DNA from: Cinnamomum chago
Lineage: Eukaryota; Streptophyta; Magnoliopsida; Laurales; Lauraceae
Reading direction: 5' to 3'
Length of the DNA: 64,000 bases
NCBI GenBank assembly: GCA_038049695.1
Contig: CP142452.1
Coordinates: 29,128,501 to 29,192,500 of the forward strand
The notes beneath the pieces are model-generated. The model made no database searches, was not told the origin of the DNA, and saw nothing but the letters and a program-made list of their open reading frames with translations. Below, in pieces: positions 1-10,470 of this stretch. The position numbers and the translations under genes are program-made. Position 1 is the first letter of the stretch. Every line of letters begins with the position of its first letter.

Positions 1-73
1 AACGATTAGAAGAAAAGATCGGAGGAATTGGGATTGCAAAGCAGATGGATCAAGAGTTGTGATCTGATACCAT

Positions 74-410
74 TATAACCAGATGAATCAAGGAATGGAG
101 AAATGAAAAATCATATATTGTATTGAGCTTTTACATATGACAGTATGCTAATGTATAATACAAATGAAGCTTGGTTTGTTACAGTAAAAGAAAGAATATG
201 TACAAAAAGAGAAAAAGGGATAAGACCGATCAGCCAAGCACCTAATGTTTGTTGCTATTGTTGAGACATTTAGGCATGGGCCTCCTGATGGGCCTGGGGT
301 AATGTTTCACATTGCAAAATTACACAACTAATGGGCTTTGTGAACCTCTTTGGATTTCCAACATGGGCTTGCTGCGAGTAGGTCCATGGCCTAACTTGGG
401 TCCTTTATCA
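74..410 (-). repeat. Copia LTR
   Basis: The minus-strand LTR begins TGATAAAGG right after the GAGGGGGAG purine tract and ends close to the iMet-type PBS at 63-72. The terminal CA at the low-coordinate end is not preserved, so that boundary is approximate (within about 10 bp). Confidence 0.55.
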
Positions 411-420
411 CTCCCCCTCA

Positions 421-600
421 AGCTGGAGGGAGGTGACATCACTCCAAGATTGAACTAAAGAGATTGAAAAGATGACTTTTCTTACGCCTTGGTAAATATG
501 TCAGCCAATTGATTTGAGGAAGAAACAAATCAAAGGACAAGCTCTCCACTGGTCTTACATTTCAAATGCTGGGCACAACCTAATGATGCCATCCTGATAA
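421..600 (-). pseudogene. Copia pol C-terminal (RNase H) remnant
   Basis: The minus-strand translation contains SSNQLADIFTKA followed by a FNLGVMSPP-like tail. This is the conserved C-terminus of Copia RNase H that precedes the PPT and 3' LTR. Stop codons interrupt the frame before and after ADIFTKA, so it is non-functional. Nothing further upstream in pol is recognisable beyond about 610. Confidence 0.75.
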
Positions 601-610
601 GTCATGTCTT

Positions 611-1934
611 TGTAGTGAGCTATACACTGTAGGTGTCAGTTTTTTTGTTAACAATGATGATGATGATGAACGAATCTGGACTTGATTAGATGATCCCAAT
701 AGAATGTATTGTGGCACAAACGAGATGTAGAGATTCACACTTGGGCGATCCTAACAATACACTCTGACCTTTCGAATTTGGACCATTTACCACTCTCATC
801 TCAATCATCTACTTAAAGGCCACAAATCGAACAATTATAGTAGTATTAATAATGTGATTTGCTGCCATCCTAGTTCATATAAATAACAAAGGAGAGCAAA
901 TTATTCAAAAGTAACAAAGAACACCAGATCTCAAAAAGAAACATGTATGATATATATACATAAACAGATCTACACACACAAACAAGCTGGAATTAACTAT
1001 ATTGATGCAAACATCAACTATGGAAATGTCTTATGAACTCAAATATCAAATTCTAGTTGCTAATGGCAACAAACCCATGGTTGCGTGGTGCGCGTTGGCA
1101 CCTTAATCGCACACAAATGTCCAAGGATCAATTCCTCGGTCATCATGTGACAAGGTCTTACTTCTAGGACCAGTAGCTCAGCATTGCCCCGGGGGGGGGG
1201 GGCGGGGCGGGGGGTGCTGACATCAAAATATTTGAGTTCTATTCTCTCTTTGAGATGGCTCAAATAGATTTATCTCTGATGATATAAACCATCCTATAGA
1301 CCCCCATTCAGTGGATGGATTTAGAATGAGACAATGAGATGTGGATTTCAGTCATGGATAGATGGTTAGGATCTTCCATTAGAGGGCCCTTCATTGGAAG
1401 CTTTGATGACAGTGATGGGTCCTGCAATTAAAAAGGTTGCTAGTTGATCATACAACATATGGAGAACTATAGGTGGTGTAAAAGAAACCCTGATAATCAA
1501 GTACTAGACAGCTTAAAAAGAAAATGCATTGGAGGTCAGCCTCCTACATAAGATAGGCCAAGGGTATGGTTAATTCCAAAATAGGAAGCATCTATGAGAG
1601 CGGGCCACCGAATGCACAAGTCATCATCTCAAAAAGTCAGATCATTGATCGGATTCATTTTTATAATTTAAATTGATAAACTTTTGTCATCGCATCATTT
1701 CTTTTTCTTATTCACCTGCATATTTGCTCCACAGGTTTCGCCTTTTACCTTTATTTTGCAAACACATAGTGATCAGGTCTAAACTATTTGGAACTTTGTT
1801 TAGTTGTGATTTTTTGTTGTTTTATTTCCCTTTGGTTTTAAAGATTTTATAATATTTTTAACCTTCCCCTGATCCAATAGAATTGCTTTTCTTTGTCAGT
1901 TGAGAACTTATTTCCTTTGCCGATAAATTATCCA
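611..1934. other. Gene-free stretch with a poly-G tract
   Basis: No coding region or clear mobile element is visible. A run of G broken by single C residues lies at about 1190-1215. The ORFs here are short and composition-driven. Phrases around 1290-1420 resemble dispersed intergenic repeats, but I could not find termini. Confidence 0.6.
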
Positions 1935-2130
1935 ATGACTTATCATAGGCATAAGGTGTGGGTTTGCTTCCCACGTCATGTGTTCGAAACTGCCCCACAT
2001 TTGCCCGGTGTGCGTTTGTGTGGGATTAGTGGGGCCACCAAGGGGATTAGTCATGTTGGGTCAAAGACCTTAGGAATACGGAATACCCACATCATCAAAA
2101 AAATAATAATAATAATAATAATAATAAAAT
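1935..2130 (+). mobile_element. tRNA-derived SINE with (AAT)n tail
   Basis: The stretch contains a pol III B-box match (GTTCGAAAC, about 1981-1989) and, about 35 bp upstream, an A-box-like TAGGCATAAGG. A family-specific body of about 110 bp follows, ending in an A-rich (AAT)n tail at 2097-2130. That order is the plan of a tRNA-derived plant SINE. No clean target-site duplication was found, so the 5' end is approximate and the copy is probably old. Confidence 0.6.
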
Positions 2131-2992
2131 AAATAAGTTAAGTTTCTTATGTTTTGATCATTCATTCCTTATTTGTGAACCATGCGATTGCATGGGTTCT
2201 TTCTTCAAGAATTATTAACAAAATGCAATGTTTAAGATTACACAATAACATAAAGACAGAACAAATTATAACAAAGCATGTTATTAGTTGATTTAATGTC
2301 AAAAGCTGAGTTAGTAACGCTGTAAAGATGAACAATCATTTACAAACGCCCTTGAATTCACTTTTCCACATCATGACATTATGCAATGATTTTCTTCTAT
2401 TTACATTTTCATCCAATATCACTCTTGAATGACTTCACACCAAAAGGCCAAATTAGTATTTAGCACCATTATCACAATGAAAACGTCAAATGATATGGCA
2501 AGGAAATAAGATTCCGCAATAATGCCTCCGTACCAACAAACGCGTTGAGTTGGATTTAAAATAAAAATAATATATATATTCCAGTTCAATTAGTACCAAT
2601 CTATTCATTAGGATGAACCAGAAGTACCAATCCCATTCTTCAATATCATTCAGTGCCACAAAAATGGACGATCTTCCTAAATTTAAAAAAAAAAATAAGA
2701 AGACGTGAACATTACATTCTCTCTTTCTTCTCCATCCAATTACAAATATCAGCAAACAACACTGACAATGGTATGAGATGGGAAAATCAGAAAAACAAAT
2801 AATTGCATGTAATAGATGACAGTTAGGGCGTAGCTTAATCATATATCAATTTCACTTGTCAATGATCCAAAAAAACAACAACAAATCCGAGTAAATGAAG
2901 CATGTCAAGATTTTCTGATATTCTCCTGCTCCAAGTAAGAAATTCAATTATCCCAAAAGTGCAGAAATTAAAAGGAAAGCTTTTGCATTTAC
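2131..2992. other. Non-coding DNA, probably intron of the minus-strand gene at 2993-3067
   Basis: AT-rich sequence downstream, on the minus strand, of a splice donor at 2991-2992. No second exon of that gene could be identified. The 118-residue minus ORF at 2486-2842 has atypical composition (W/F/C/I-rich) and no recognised motif, so I do not call it a gene. Confidence 0.4.
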
Positions 2993-3067
2993 CTCAGCTT
3001 CTGCAGCCCTTGCAAAGAAGGGTTTCAAGATTTGTTGAAGATCGCTGGAGTTCTGAGATCCCGCCAT
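2993..3067 (-). CDS. Probable first coding exon of an unrecognised host protein (partial)
   Basis: The minus-strand exon encodes 25 residues starting MAGSQNSSDLQQILKPFF and ends in ...AEAE at a good splice donor (GAG|GTAAAT at 2993/2992). An in-frame upstream ATG at 3151 would add 28 residues, but it overlaps the TATA element at 3151-3156, so transcription should begin downstream of it. I therefore prefer the ATG at 3067. The short N-terminus looks like the start of a small helical protein, but I cannot name the family. No following exon was found, perhaps because it lies before the window or has diverged. Evidence is limited to an ATG, a donor site and a plausible promoter. Confidence 0.45.
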
Positions 3068-3150
3068 TTTCAGAAACCCTAGCCTTTTGAAAACCGCAGC
3101 CTCTGCGGCGTTTATCTGCTTCTTACAAGCTGATGACCAAGAGACGGACA

Positions 3151-3156
3151 TATATA
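3151..3156 (-). promoter_or_regulatory. TATA box for the minus-strand gene, with upstream G-box
   Basis: TATATA on the minus strand lies 84 bp before the chosen ATG at 3067. A G-box core CACGTG lies further upstream at 3229-3234. Position and pairing are consistent with a plant core promoter, inferred from sequence only. Confidence 0.4.
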
Positions 3157-3560
3157 GGGTTAATCAAAGCGTCGGACAAAGACGTACGCCGGCGAGAAAT
3201 AGGCAACTGGGTCGGTCAAACCTAAATCCACGTGGCCCATCTCAATTTGAAGTTTTTTATTCTTGTGGTCCCCATTTGCGTGATTCAAAGTGTTCGAGTT
3301 CTCAAGAGAATTAAATACACTGCTGCGGCGAAAGATTAGGTCTTAACTTTTCATGGATTATGAGAAATTTGTAAAAAAAATTATAACAGTTGGATGGCGT
3401 TTTGTATAGATGGTAGGAACCCTCTTATTTCGGAACTCATAACTCTTCTTGAAAATCCACTTTGAGGATATCATGGTTTCGGAGAACAGGGGAATTCTCT
3501 GTTCATTTTTATTTACCAAATGTGTCCTTAGAGTTATAATTATATGAGCCCTACAATGAG
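3157..3560. other. Upstream region without genes
   Basis: This stretch probably contains the promoter of the minus-strand gene. Apart from the G-box, no feature is visible. Confidence 0.4.
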
Positions 3561-3564
3561 TTTT

Positions 3565-3835
3565 ATATAATTAGTTAGTACGGTCAGCCTTAGCTAACCG
3601 TCGAGTGAGCATTGATGCCCATCTCCAACTCCTCCGTCATGAGTCCCAGGGCCCATCTTTATATAATTAGTTAGTAGGGTCAGCCTTAGGTAACCGCCGA
3701 GTGAGCGTTGATGCCCATCTCCAACTCCTCCGTCATAAGTCCCGGGGTTTTGTTACCCCCCCCCCCCCCCCCCTCCCCCCCCCCCCCCCTCCAACTCCTC
3801 CGTCATGGGTCCTGGGGTTTTGTTACCCATCAAAA
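3565..3835. repeat. 96-bp tandem repeat with poly-C interruption
   Basis: A 96-bp unit beginning ATATAATTAGTTAGTA occurs at 3565 and again at 3661. A third, partial unit (CTCCAACTCCTCCGTCAT onward) occurs at about 3789. Between the second and third units is an almost pure C run (about 3756-3789). Confidence 0.8.
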
Positions 3836-3945
3836 TGAATTGGACTGTTAGGTTGAGTGTACACTTATTTTGGATGGTTAAAACTAAAAAGTGCTCATTA
3901 GGGGTATGTTCAAGTCTTGGGGGTTGAATAGGACTATTAACAAAA

Positions 3946-4478
3946 GAGGTTTTTGTATATACTCTCCTATGGTTTTAAAGATATGCACATAGGCTCATGT
4001 GGTTTCAGAATTTGTAAATAGGCCGCAGCCTGTGCATTTTAATACCTTTTGATCCCCTAATAAGTAGATTTTACGGTAAAAAGAAAGCAGTATTAGGTTT
4101 TTTCTTATTTTGACGGTTTGCCCATCTCTTTATGTATCATTAAGAAAACATTTCTCCTTTCTACTGTCCTTGTTTACCTTTCCACTTTAACTTTCTTTTT
4201 ATTAATTCAACCCACCCCCTTGATCATTCTTCCTACATAATCTGGCCATCACATGTACATCGTGAAGGTCTTCACAGTCGGTAGCCGACAGCATCCTCTC
4301 TTCTAACATCGAGTTATTTTCTCTATTTTTTTTTTTTCACATCAATGGTTTTCTTTTCTTGAAATATCAAGCCTCTTTTGCATCAGTCTTTTTTGGAACA
4401 AGGTAGACTAGAAATAACATTAATCAAAATGAAAAAGAGTTTAGATGTTGTTTCATGTCATCCCAGTCATGATTTGAT

Positions 4479-4537
<59 letters not shown>

Positions 4538-4921
4538 TAAAAAACTAACCAAATAAAATAGACCTCAATATTGGGATTCATTAGATTTTCTTTATTTTTT
4601 GTTGTAGACTTTCAAATTGCATTTACCTGTGTATTTATCCCCTTAATATAATGTGCTCATAAATATAATGAAATGATTATGTCCACCCATCCAACCAAGA
4701 AAAACTTGAAATACAAAAAAAAAAAAAAAATGGTTTTAAAGGCAAAAGTGTCATTTTTATAGAAATTGAGCAAAAACCTAACGACCCTTTCTCTTTCCGT
4801 CAAATCTAGTTATTTGAGGGATATGAAAAGTTATTAAAAGGGGCCTATTTACAAATTTTGAAACCACATGGGCCTATATTGCAAATTTTTGAAACCATAG
4901 GTGGGTGTATACAAAAAACTC
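3946..4921. mobile_element. Mutator-like MITE (long TIRs, 9-bp TSD)
   Basis: Imperfect terminal inverted repeats of about 85 bp begin GAGGTTTTTGTATA on the left and, reverse-complemented, GAGTTTTTTGTATA on the right. Both then share CCTATGGTTT and CATGTGGTTTCA blocks. The element is flanked by a perfect 9-bp duplication TTAACAAAA (3937-3945 and 4922-4930), the size made by Mutator-like transposases. It is 976 bp long with no coding capacity and contains the (TC)n tract. Confidence 0.88.
4481..4534. repeat. (TC)n microsatellite
   Basis: An uninterrupted TC dinucleotide run of about 27 units inside the Mutator-like MITE. Confidence 0.95.
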
Positions 4922-4930
4922 TTAACAAAA

Positions 4931-5334
4931 TCATGCTTGTTTAAAATTTACAAGTCCCAAACATACCTCAATAATCATTTAATCAAAGGACAAAATAAAG
5001 TATGAAAACAAGTGATCTATTGTGAAATAACAACACTTCATCCAGTATTTATGAAATAAAATCTAGCAAGTGCAATGCATGAATAAGTTGCTTGCCCATC
5101 CAATTAATATATTAGTTTATCACATTCATAAGCATAAATATAAAGCAGTGAAGCAGAGAGATAATGGGATGCAATGATTTATAGTGGTTCAGTCCTTTAT
5201 CCGCGCCCATTCAAACCATTCGAGCTAATATTATATATAAAAGGGGTAGGATTTGATTTCGAAATTGGAGCTCAACTTTTCAACTAATTAAAAAATTTGA
5301 AACTACAATTTTTATTTTAATTTGCGAAACCATT
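4931..5334. other. Gene-free stretch, possible LTR relic
   Basis: Contains ATTTATAGTGGTTC at about 5178, a phrase also present in the LTRs at 21271 and 27119. This suggests a decayed Copia LTR fragment, but no boundaries are visible. Confidence 0.3.
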
Positions 5335-5638
5335 CAACCCGTCTTTGCTATTAATCCCCAAAAGGCCCCTTGGGCAAATGGTTTATCTTCCGGTTTCTTC
5401 CAAAAATAATTTGGCATATACGAAAACTAGAAATAATCGATCGGGTGCATTTTTCTAATATAAACAATAAACTCCTAGAGACCACAATTTATATCTATTT
5501 ACCAAGGAGCTTGTGTCAAGGGGAGAAATGCCACTAATCACATAATTATATACAAAAAGGTAATCAATACTATGAAGAAAAAAACAAACATCTTGTGGCT
5601 ATCAAATTAGATATCCAGAAGGCCTATGATTTACTCTC
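5335..5638 (+). pseudogene. LINE reverse transcriptase relic, left part
   Basis: The plus-strand translation (two frames) shows INPQKAPWANGL, then VKGRNATNHIII, then VAIKLDIQKAYDLL. These correspond to the INP-KAPGPDG block, the FVKGR block and RT motif A (LD--KAYD) of plant LINE ORF2. Frameshifts and a deletion between blocks show it is dead. The reading is cut at 5638/5639 by the Harbinger insertion and resumes at 10252. Confidence 0.75.
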
Positions 5639-5891
5639 TTAAGGCATGTTTGTGTAGCACATTTCCATGGAATAGGAGGCAGTTTTCTGCAGAAAACCTA
5701 CTTTTCATTTGTTTGGTGCAGTAGTTTTTCATGGAATTACTTTTTTGCCATATCAGTTTTTTCCTTCCTCACCATGGAAATACACTTCCTATGGGGCGTA
5801 TGGGAAGTCTATTTCCTCTAAACCAACCCCACCCCCCCCCCCCCCAACACACACACACCCCTTTATAAACCTCGTTTCTTATTAATTTCAT

Positions 5892-6420
5892 ATGCAAAAT
5901 CCTAGCACCCCAATTCTCTCTTCTCCTTCATCGATGAGAGCTACCAGTGTGGAGGCCAGCCATCGCCCTCAAGGTAAAACCCCCCTCTCCCTTTGTCTCT
6001 CTTCTCCACCTTATGCCCCTCTCTATTCTCCTCCCAGTCCCAAAGAGTTCGCCCCAACCTCCATTTGGATGACACTACTAGCAGCTCCCCTGCAGCCGGC
6101 CAGCCACGGGCACCACCCCACCCCACCCCACCCCGCCACCTCTTTCTTCCCCCCACCCCCACCCCCCCTCTGTCTTTCTCTCTCTCTTCTCCACTCAGTC
6201 CTAGCAACAACACCCCTACATCCGGCCGCCACCCCACTCCGCCTAGCCCCCTCTTTCTTCCCCCTCTCTCTCACTCTCTTTTCCACCCTGTCCCGGCAGG
6301 CGTGTCCCTCTCTCTTCTCCACTCTGTCCCAACAGCCACGCCCCCCCACCCTTTCTCTCTCTTCTCCACATTGTCCCATCAACCATCGACTCCCTTGCAA
6401 CCACCACCACGCCCAGTTTT
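5892..6420. repeat. C/T-rich low-complexity leader region in the Harbinger element
   Basis: Strongly pyrimidine-rich on the plus strand, with recurring TCTCTCTTCTCCAC and CCCCACCCC words. It yields open frames on both strands that are composition artefacts (P/S/L-rich or G/E/R-rich). It may be the 5' leader of the ORF1 transcript, since a possible splice donor CAAG|GTAAAA occurs near 5974. Confidence 0.6.
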
Positions 6421-7357
6421 TTTTTAATAAACTATTATTTGATTATGTAAATATTATTTTTGCAATGGTTATTGTATTTGTGATTTGAGATTTATTAGTG
6501 TTGTAGTGTTGTTTCATCTCAATGTGCTTATCGTCCTGTTTTGCTTTTAGTTTGATAAATTTATAATATTTGTTGTCATTTATTAAGCTTAGAAGTTATG
6601 GAGAAGTAGATATAGTTTTTAATGTCTGTGATGAATTATTGGCAAACTAATCAAGTTGATCAATCTCTTTTCATTTCTAGTGTAAAGATTTAGATATCCA
6701 AGCCATTAGGACCATGGTTCTGTTTTTCATTTGAACTGTCAATGTGCTGTTGAGCTTCAGGCCCTACGGAAATTGAAATTTGATTAATATGGATATGGTC
6801 TTCTAAATCAATGGAATCCTTATGTTGCTTCTCCGTACGTATTTGTGATGCCTCTTTTGCAAATTCATGTTATGGTATTTTTCATAGTGTTTGAAGTTGG
6901 GTCTTTTTTTTTTTTTTTTTCATAGATCTTTAAAAGAAAGGAAACATGGGTCTGGACATGACAGCTCTTAGAAATAAAAGGATGTCTCATCTACCCACAT
7001 CAAAGTTATTGCAAAGATATACCTTGCAAAACTATCTTTAAATTTTCTTGCCTTGTATAATATCCAACTCAATTCACCAATCTCTATGCTCCGAAGGCTA
7101 AATGTGACAATTACAAGAAGCAACTATGCTTGATGTAAAATGCTGATACATGAATATGTTTCTTAGGAGCTTCATGATTTTGTTGTAATCCATACCGGTT
7201 TGAGCATCTATACCTTAATAATTATCATTTTTAAGGCAAAATACTGATTTCCAGATTTGACATACTATATATATTCACATCCTCACTAAAATTTGTAGGA
7301 ATGGTATTGTAAAATACAAATGATAATTTCGCTCCCCTTCTAAGAAATTTGAAATGG
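6421..7357. other. Non-coding part of the Harbinger element upstream of ORF1
   Basis: AT-rich, probably a first intron or 5' region of the ORF1 gene. No coding motif is seen. Confidence 0.4.
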
Positions 7358-8279
7358 ATGCCAATGCAAGATCACATGCTCATCCAACTTATGGTTGACC
7401 AATGTAAAGAGGGCCGCAACATAAAAGGAGGTTTCACCTGTGAAGGGTGGAAGTTATTGACAAAGGAAATGAAGACTCATCATGGTGCCTTTTTTAGTAA
7501 GGATAAACTGAAAAATAGGTTTAAAACATTGAAGAAGACTTATAGAGATCTGAAAGCAATTCTAGACCTTAGTGGATTTAGATGGGATAATACGAGAAAA
7601 ATGGTGACTGTTAAGCCGGAACTTTGGAAAGAATATGTGGCGGTGAGTCAATTCATACATCTACTTTTTTAATGTTCCTATTAATGTCGTGAATAAAAAT
7701 TTGTTACAAGTATGAACTATTTTTAATCACTTGCAGGCACACCCTAAGGTAGCTCTTTATGAGAACAAGACCTTCACAGACTGGGTTTCTCTAGCTATTA
7801 TCTTTGGTGGCAGCGTTGCAGATGGTAGAGATGGTATTTCTAACAATGATCCAAAACCTATAGAAACCCAAACTGAAGAAGAGATGCAACCTGATGATAG
7901 GGATAATGCTTACAATGATAATGTAGATGAGGATATTGATATGTCCATAGGCACCAATAGGAAGCAATGCCAGTTGAGTACTGCAACTACTTCTCGTTAT
8001 TTAGCGAGAAATCAACCAAATATGGACCAAGCTTTGATTGCTACAGTGGAAACGATACAATCTACAATGTCTGATTATGCAAACAAAAGAACTAAAGAGT
8101 GTCCAGACATGGATGAATGCATTGATGCACATGAACTTGGACTTCCAAATCTTATATATTTTAAAGCACTTAACGTAATAGAAATTGAGATGAATGCTGA
8201 ATTCTTTCTGGCATTGCCTCCTAGTGATCGCGAACCACGGATGCTGAGTCAACTTGGATTAGAGATCAACTTGGACTAG
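7358..8279 (+). CDS. Harbinger ORF1: Myb/SANT-like DNA-binding protein
   Basis: Two exons, 7358-7642 and 7737-8279, joined by a canonical intron (GCG|GTGAGT ... TTGCAG|GCA) give about 275 residues. Residues 1-95 match the plant Myb/SANT-like domain seen in PIF ORF1 and L10-interacting MYB proteins. Examples are the W-rich blocks around CEGWKLL, KNRFKTLKKTYRDLK, SGFRWD and LWKEYV; AHPKV and LALIFG-type blocks follow just after the splice. The middle is acidic (D/E/N-rich) and the C-terminus looks helical. Known relatives bind DNA and help the Harbinger transposase reach the nucleus and the TIRs. The frame is open across both exons, so the gene could still be expressed. Upstream untranslated exons are likely but not placed; the start ATG is the first in frame in this exon. 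Confidence 0.72.
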
Positions 8280-10251
8280 AGTGATGATGGAAAAGGTGGC
8301 GTTGTGAAGATTTTGGAACGTGGCAAATTTTTGGCCATGTGCTTAAACAAGATAGTTGTATAAACATGGCACTTTTGGAACCTAAATCTTTAGGGTACTG
8401 CTCTTTTGACCACGTTTATTTTTTTGTTTGCAGTGTGGCAGAAAACTATGGATATCCATTTAGAAGATGGATAGCATACAATCAGCCAGCTTTTTTGCCT
8501 CTCATTAAGAGAACTTTTCAACTATGGATATGCATGAACATTGCTTTTGCTATATACATTGTTCTATATGGTTATGTTTTATATGGTTGATGTGTTTTAT
8601 GTGGTTGATATGCTCCAAGATGATGACTATTATTAGGTTTCAACATATGATTGATTTAGTACAGGATCCCTCGCAATATTGCTTCTTTTATTGATAATGC
8701 AGGGACTGTTTTCACTGCTTTGTCATTCTCAATTTCTATACATCCACACATGTTGCATAATAGCTTTGTTGAGGTGCAATGTTCATCTCAATTTTTGTGT
8801 AGGTACATTATTCATCTCCTCAATTCCATAGGACTTGAGTTCAAGTACAAATAAGTACAACTTCGGTGGCCTAGACAATGTTATGTGTTGCTTTTAGTTT
8901 TTTCCCATTTTTATTTGTCTATCAGGATGGGGAAATTTACCTGTATTCAGGCACTTGTTTTACATGTACTTTATAAGTGATCTGTATGACATGATACTTA
9001 TACAACTAACATAGTCTATGTCATGATGTAAGGGATCCAAGTTGGGATTCTTGCATGACTAATGCTAGTTTATAATATGATTTCATTTTCTTTAACTCAA
9101 TATTTGTCAAATATTGACATTGCTTGAAATCAAACAGGTGTTAAGAGCTTTCGCCAACAATTGAAGTGTGGCATTGCAACAAGCTAAGTACGTGAAAGCA
9201 CCAATATAATGGATCCAACTCGTGCAAGTGTGTGCTAGATTTATAAACTACGGCAAAATGCCTCTCTGATTTTGTAGACAAGTTATGGCTTGATGGTCTT
9301 AGAGATCAGTTAGGAAAATCTTTTGGTTATTATAAAGGAGATAAATCTGTTTAAGTTTTAAGTGTAATTATATAGTGAGAACATCAATTGTATTAATGAT
9401 TTTTTTTTTTTGTATAAAATGTTAATCTGTATTTAAATATAGTGAAAACTGACTAAAGGGTCCTGAATATGGTGAGACCCTAAAATATGGTGAATAAACT
9501 AAAGTTGTTTATTAAAGGTATCCTGCTAATCGGGTACATGGTTAAAGAGGTATCGTACAAGGTAAAAAAGAAGAAGAGGGATAACAACATTAGTACTAAA
9601 GATGAATGGGTTGATGGAAAAGTCAAGGAAACAAGAGTATAGTATTTACCCAATTACAGATCTAGTAAATGAGAATTGACCTGTTTACCCAATTACTTGA
9701 ATGATCTGATCTTAATAAAAGAACTGAGCATGGACTACCAAGAATTGACTCCGATCACACAGCCAGCTATTCAGCTTTCAACAACATGAAACATCAATAT
9801 ATTTGAGAGACATTGATGATGAGTGATTATGTTAACCTTAGAGCTTAGGGTGGGTGATTGGTGCTCTTGAGAGAAATTTTCATGAAGATATGCCATCCAT
9901 TAACTTTGGAACAATAGATTTAGGTAAAGTTACTATTTACAGGGGTTTATACATATAGATGTGAACAAATGCGTAAATAGAAAGTAATTTACAAATGACA
10001 GTAGCACTGTATAATTATGTTATTTTTCCGTAGAAAATTGTTGCACCAAATAGTAAACATAGTTTTTTCGTAAAGAATCCATAGCCGTACCAAACAACAT
10101 TAGTACCAATTCATCAAGGAAAAACTTTTTGCACCACATATGAATTTTTGACTTTCGCAGAAAACCTTTGTGAAAGTATTTTAAAACCATAGAATTTGCT
10201 GATGTGGCAATTTCATCTTTCCATGGAATTTACCTCCACACAAACGTGCCC
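8280..10251. other. Harbinger 3' region without recognisable transposase
   Basis: Nearly 2 kb with only short ORFs and no DDE-type motif. In complete elements the transposase gene would be expected here. The sequence is AT-rich and ends in the TIR-proximal inverted repeat (about 10030-10251). Confidence 0.55.
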
Positions 10252-10470
10252 TTAGGGTTTTCTCAAAGAATGCTTGATGAATCTTGGCTTCTCTCATGAT
10301 TTTATAAAAAATAATAATGACTTTGTGTTTCAATTGTCAAGTATAGAATTCTATTAATGGATAGTTGTTATGTTCTATTGTTCATCTTGAGGTTTTAGGC
10401 AAGGTGATCCTTTTTCTTTTATAAACAAAAGAATTAGCAAACGGTCTGGCAAAAATGGAAATACAAATGT
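10252..10470 (+). pseudogene. LINE reverse transcriptase relic, right part
   Basis: Continues the LINE RT reading interrupted at 5638. It shows a FSQRMLDE segment, then a block ending GFRQGDPFSF (RT motif B region) and KELANGLAKME. Several stops and frameshifts are present. After about 10470 the similarity fades. Confidence 0.7.

Larger units (their letters stand above)
1..610 (-). mobile_element. Degenerate Ty1/Copia retrotransposon, cut by the window edge
   Basis: Read on the minus strand, the order is: pol 3' end (about 600 to 420), a polypurine tract (GAGGGGGAG, 411-419), an LTR (about 410 to 74), a primer-binding site matching tRNA-iMet (TGGTATCAGA, 63-72), then more internal sequence running off the window start. 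A normal 3' LTR is not followed by a PBS. Either two tandem copies share this LTR, or 1-72 is the start of a second internal region. The element is old: the pol remnant has several stops. Copia identity is inferred from the pol C-terminus and PPT style. Confidence 0.7.
5642..10251 (+). mobile_element. PIF/Harbinger-type transposon, ORF1-only derivative
   Basis: TIRs are AGGCATGTTTGTGTAG at the left and, reverse-complemented, GGGCACGTTTGTGTGG at the right. Both are followed further in by TTCCATGGAA. The flanks are TTA (5639-5641 and 10252-10254), the 3-bp target duplication of PIF/Harbinger. The element is 4,610 bp and carries a two-exon Myb/SANT-like gene, the usual partner protein (ORF1) of this superfamily. 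I see no DDE transposase gene, so it is probably a deletion derivative that would need a transposase in trans. The insertion splits a LINE RT domain, which independently confirms both ends. Confidence 0.85.

Noticed and set aside
5892-6488. Overlapping long ORFs on both strands (up to 198 residues)
   Set aside because: They come from C/T-rich low-complexity DNA; P/S/L-rich in one frame and G/E/R-rich in the other, with no domain.
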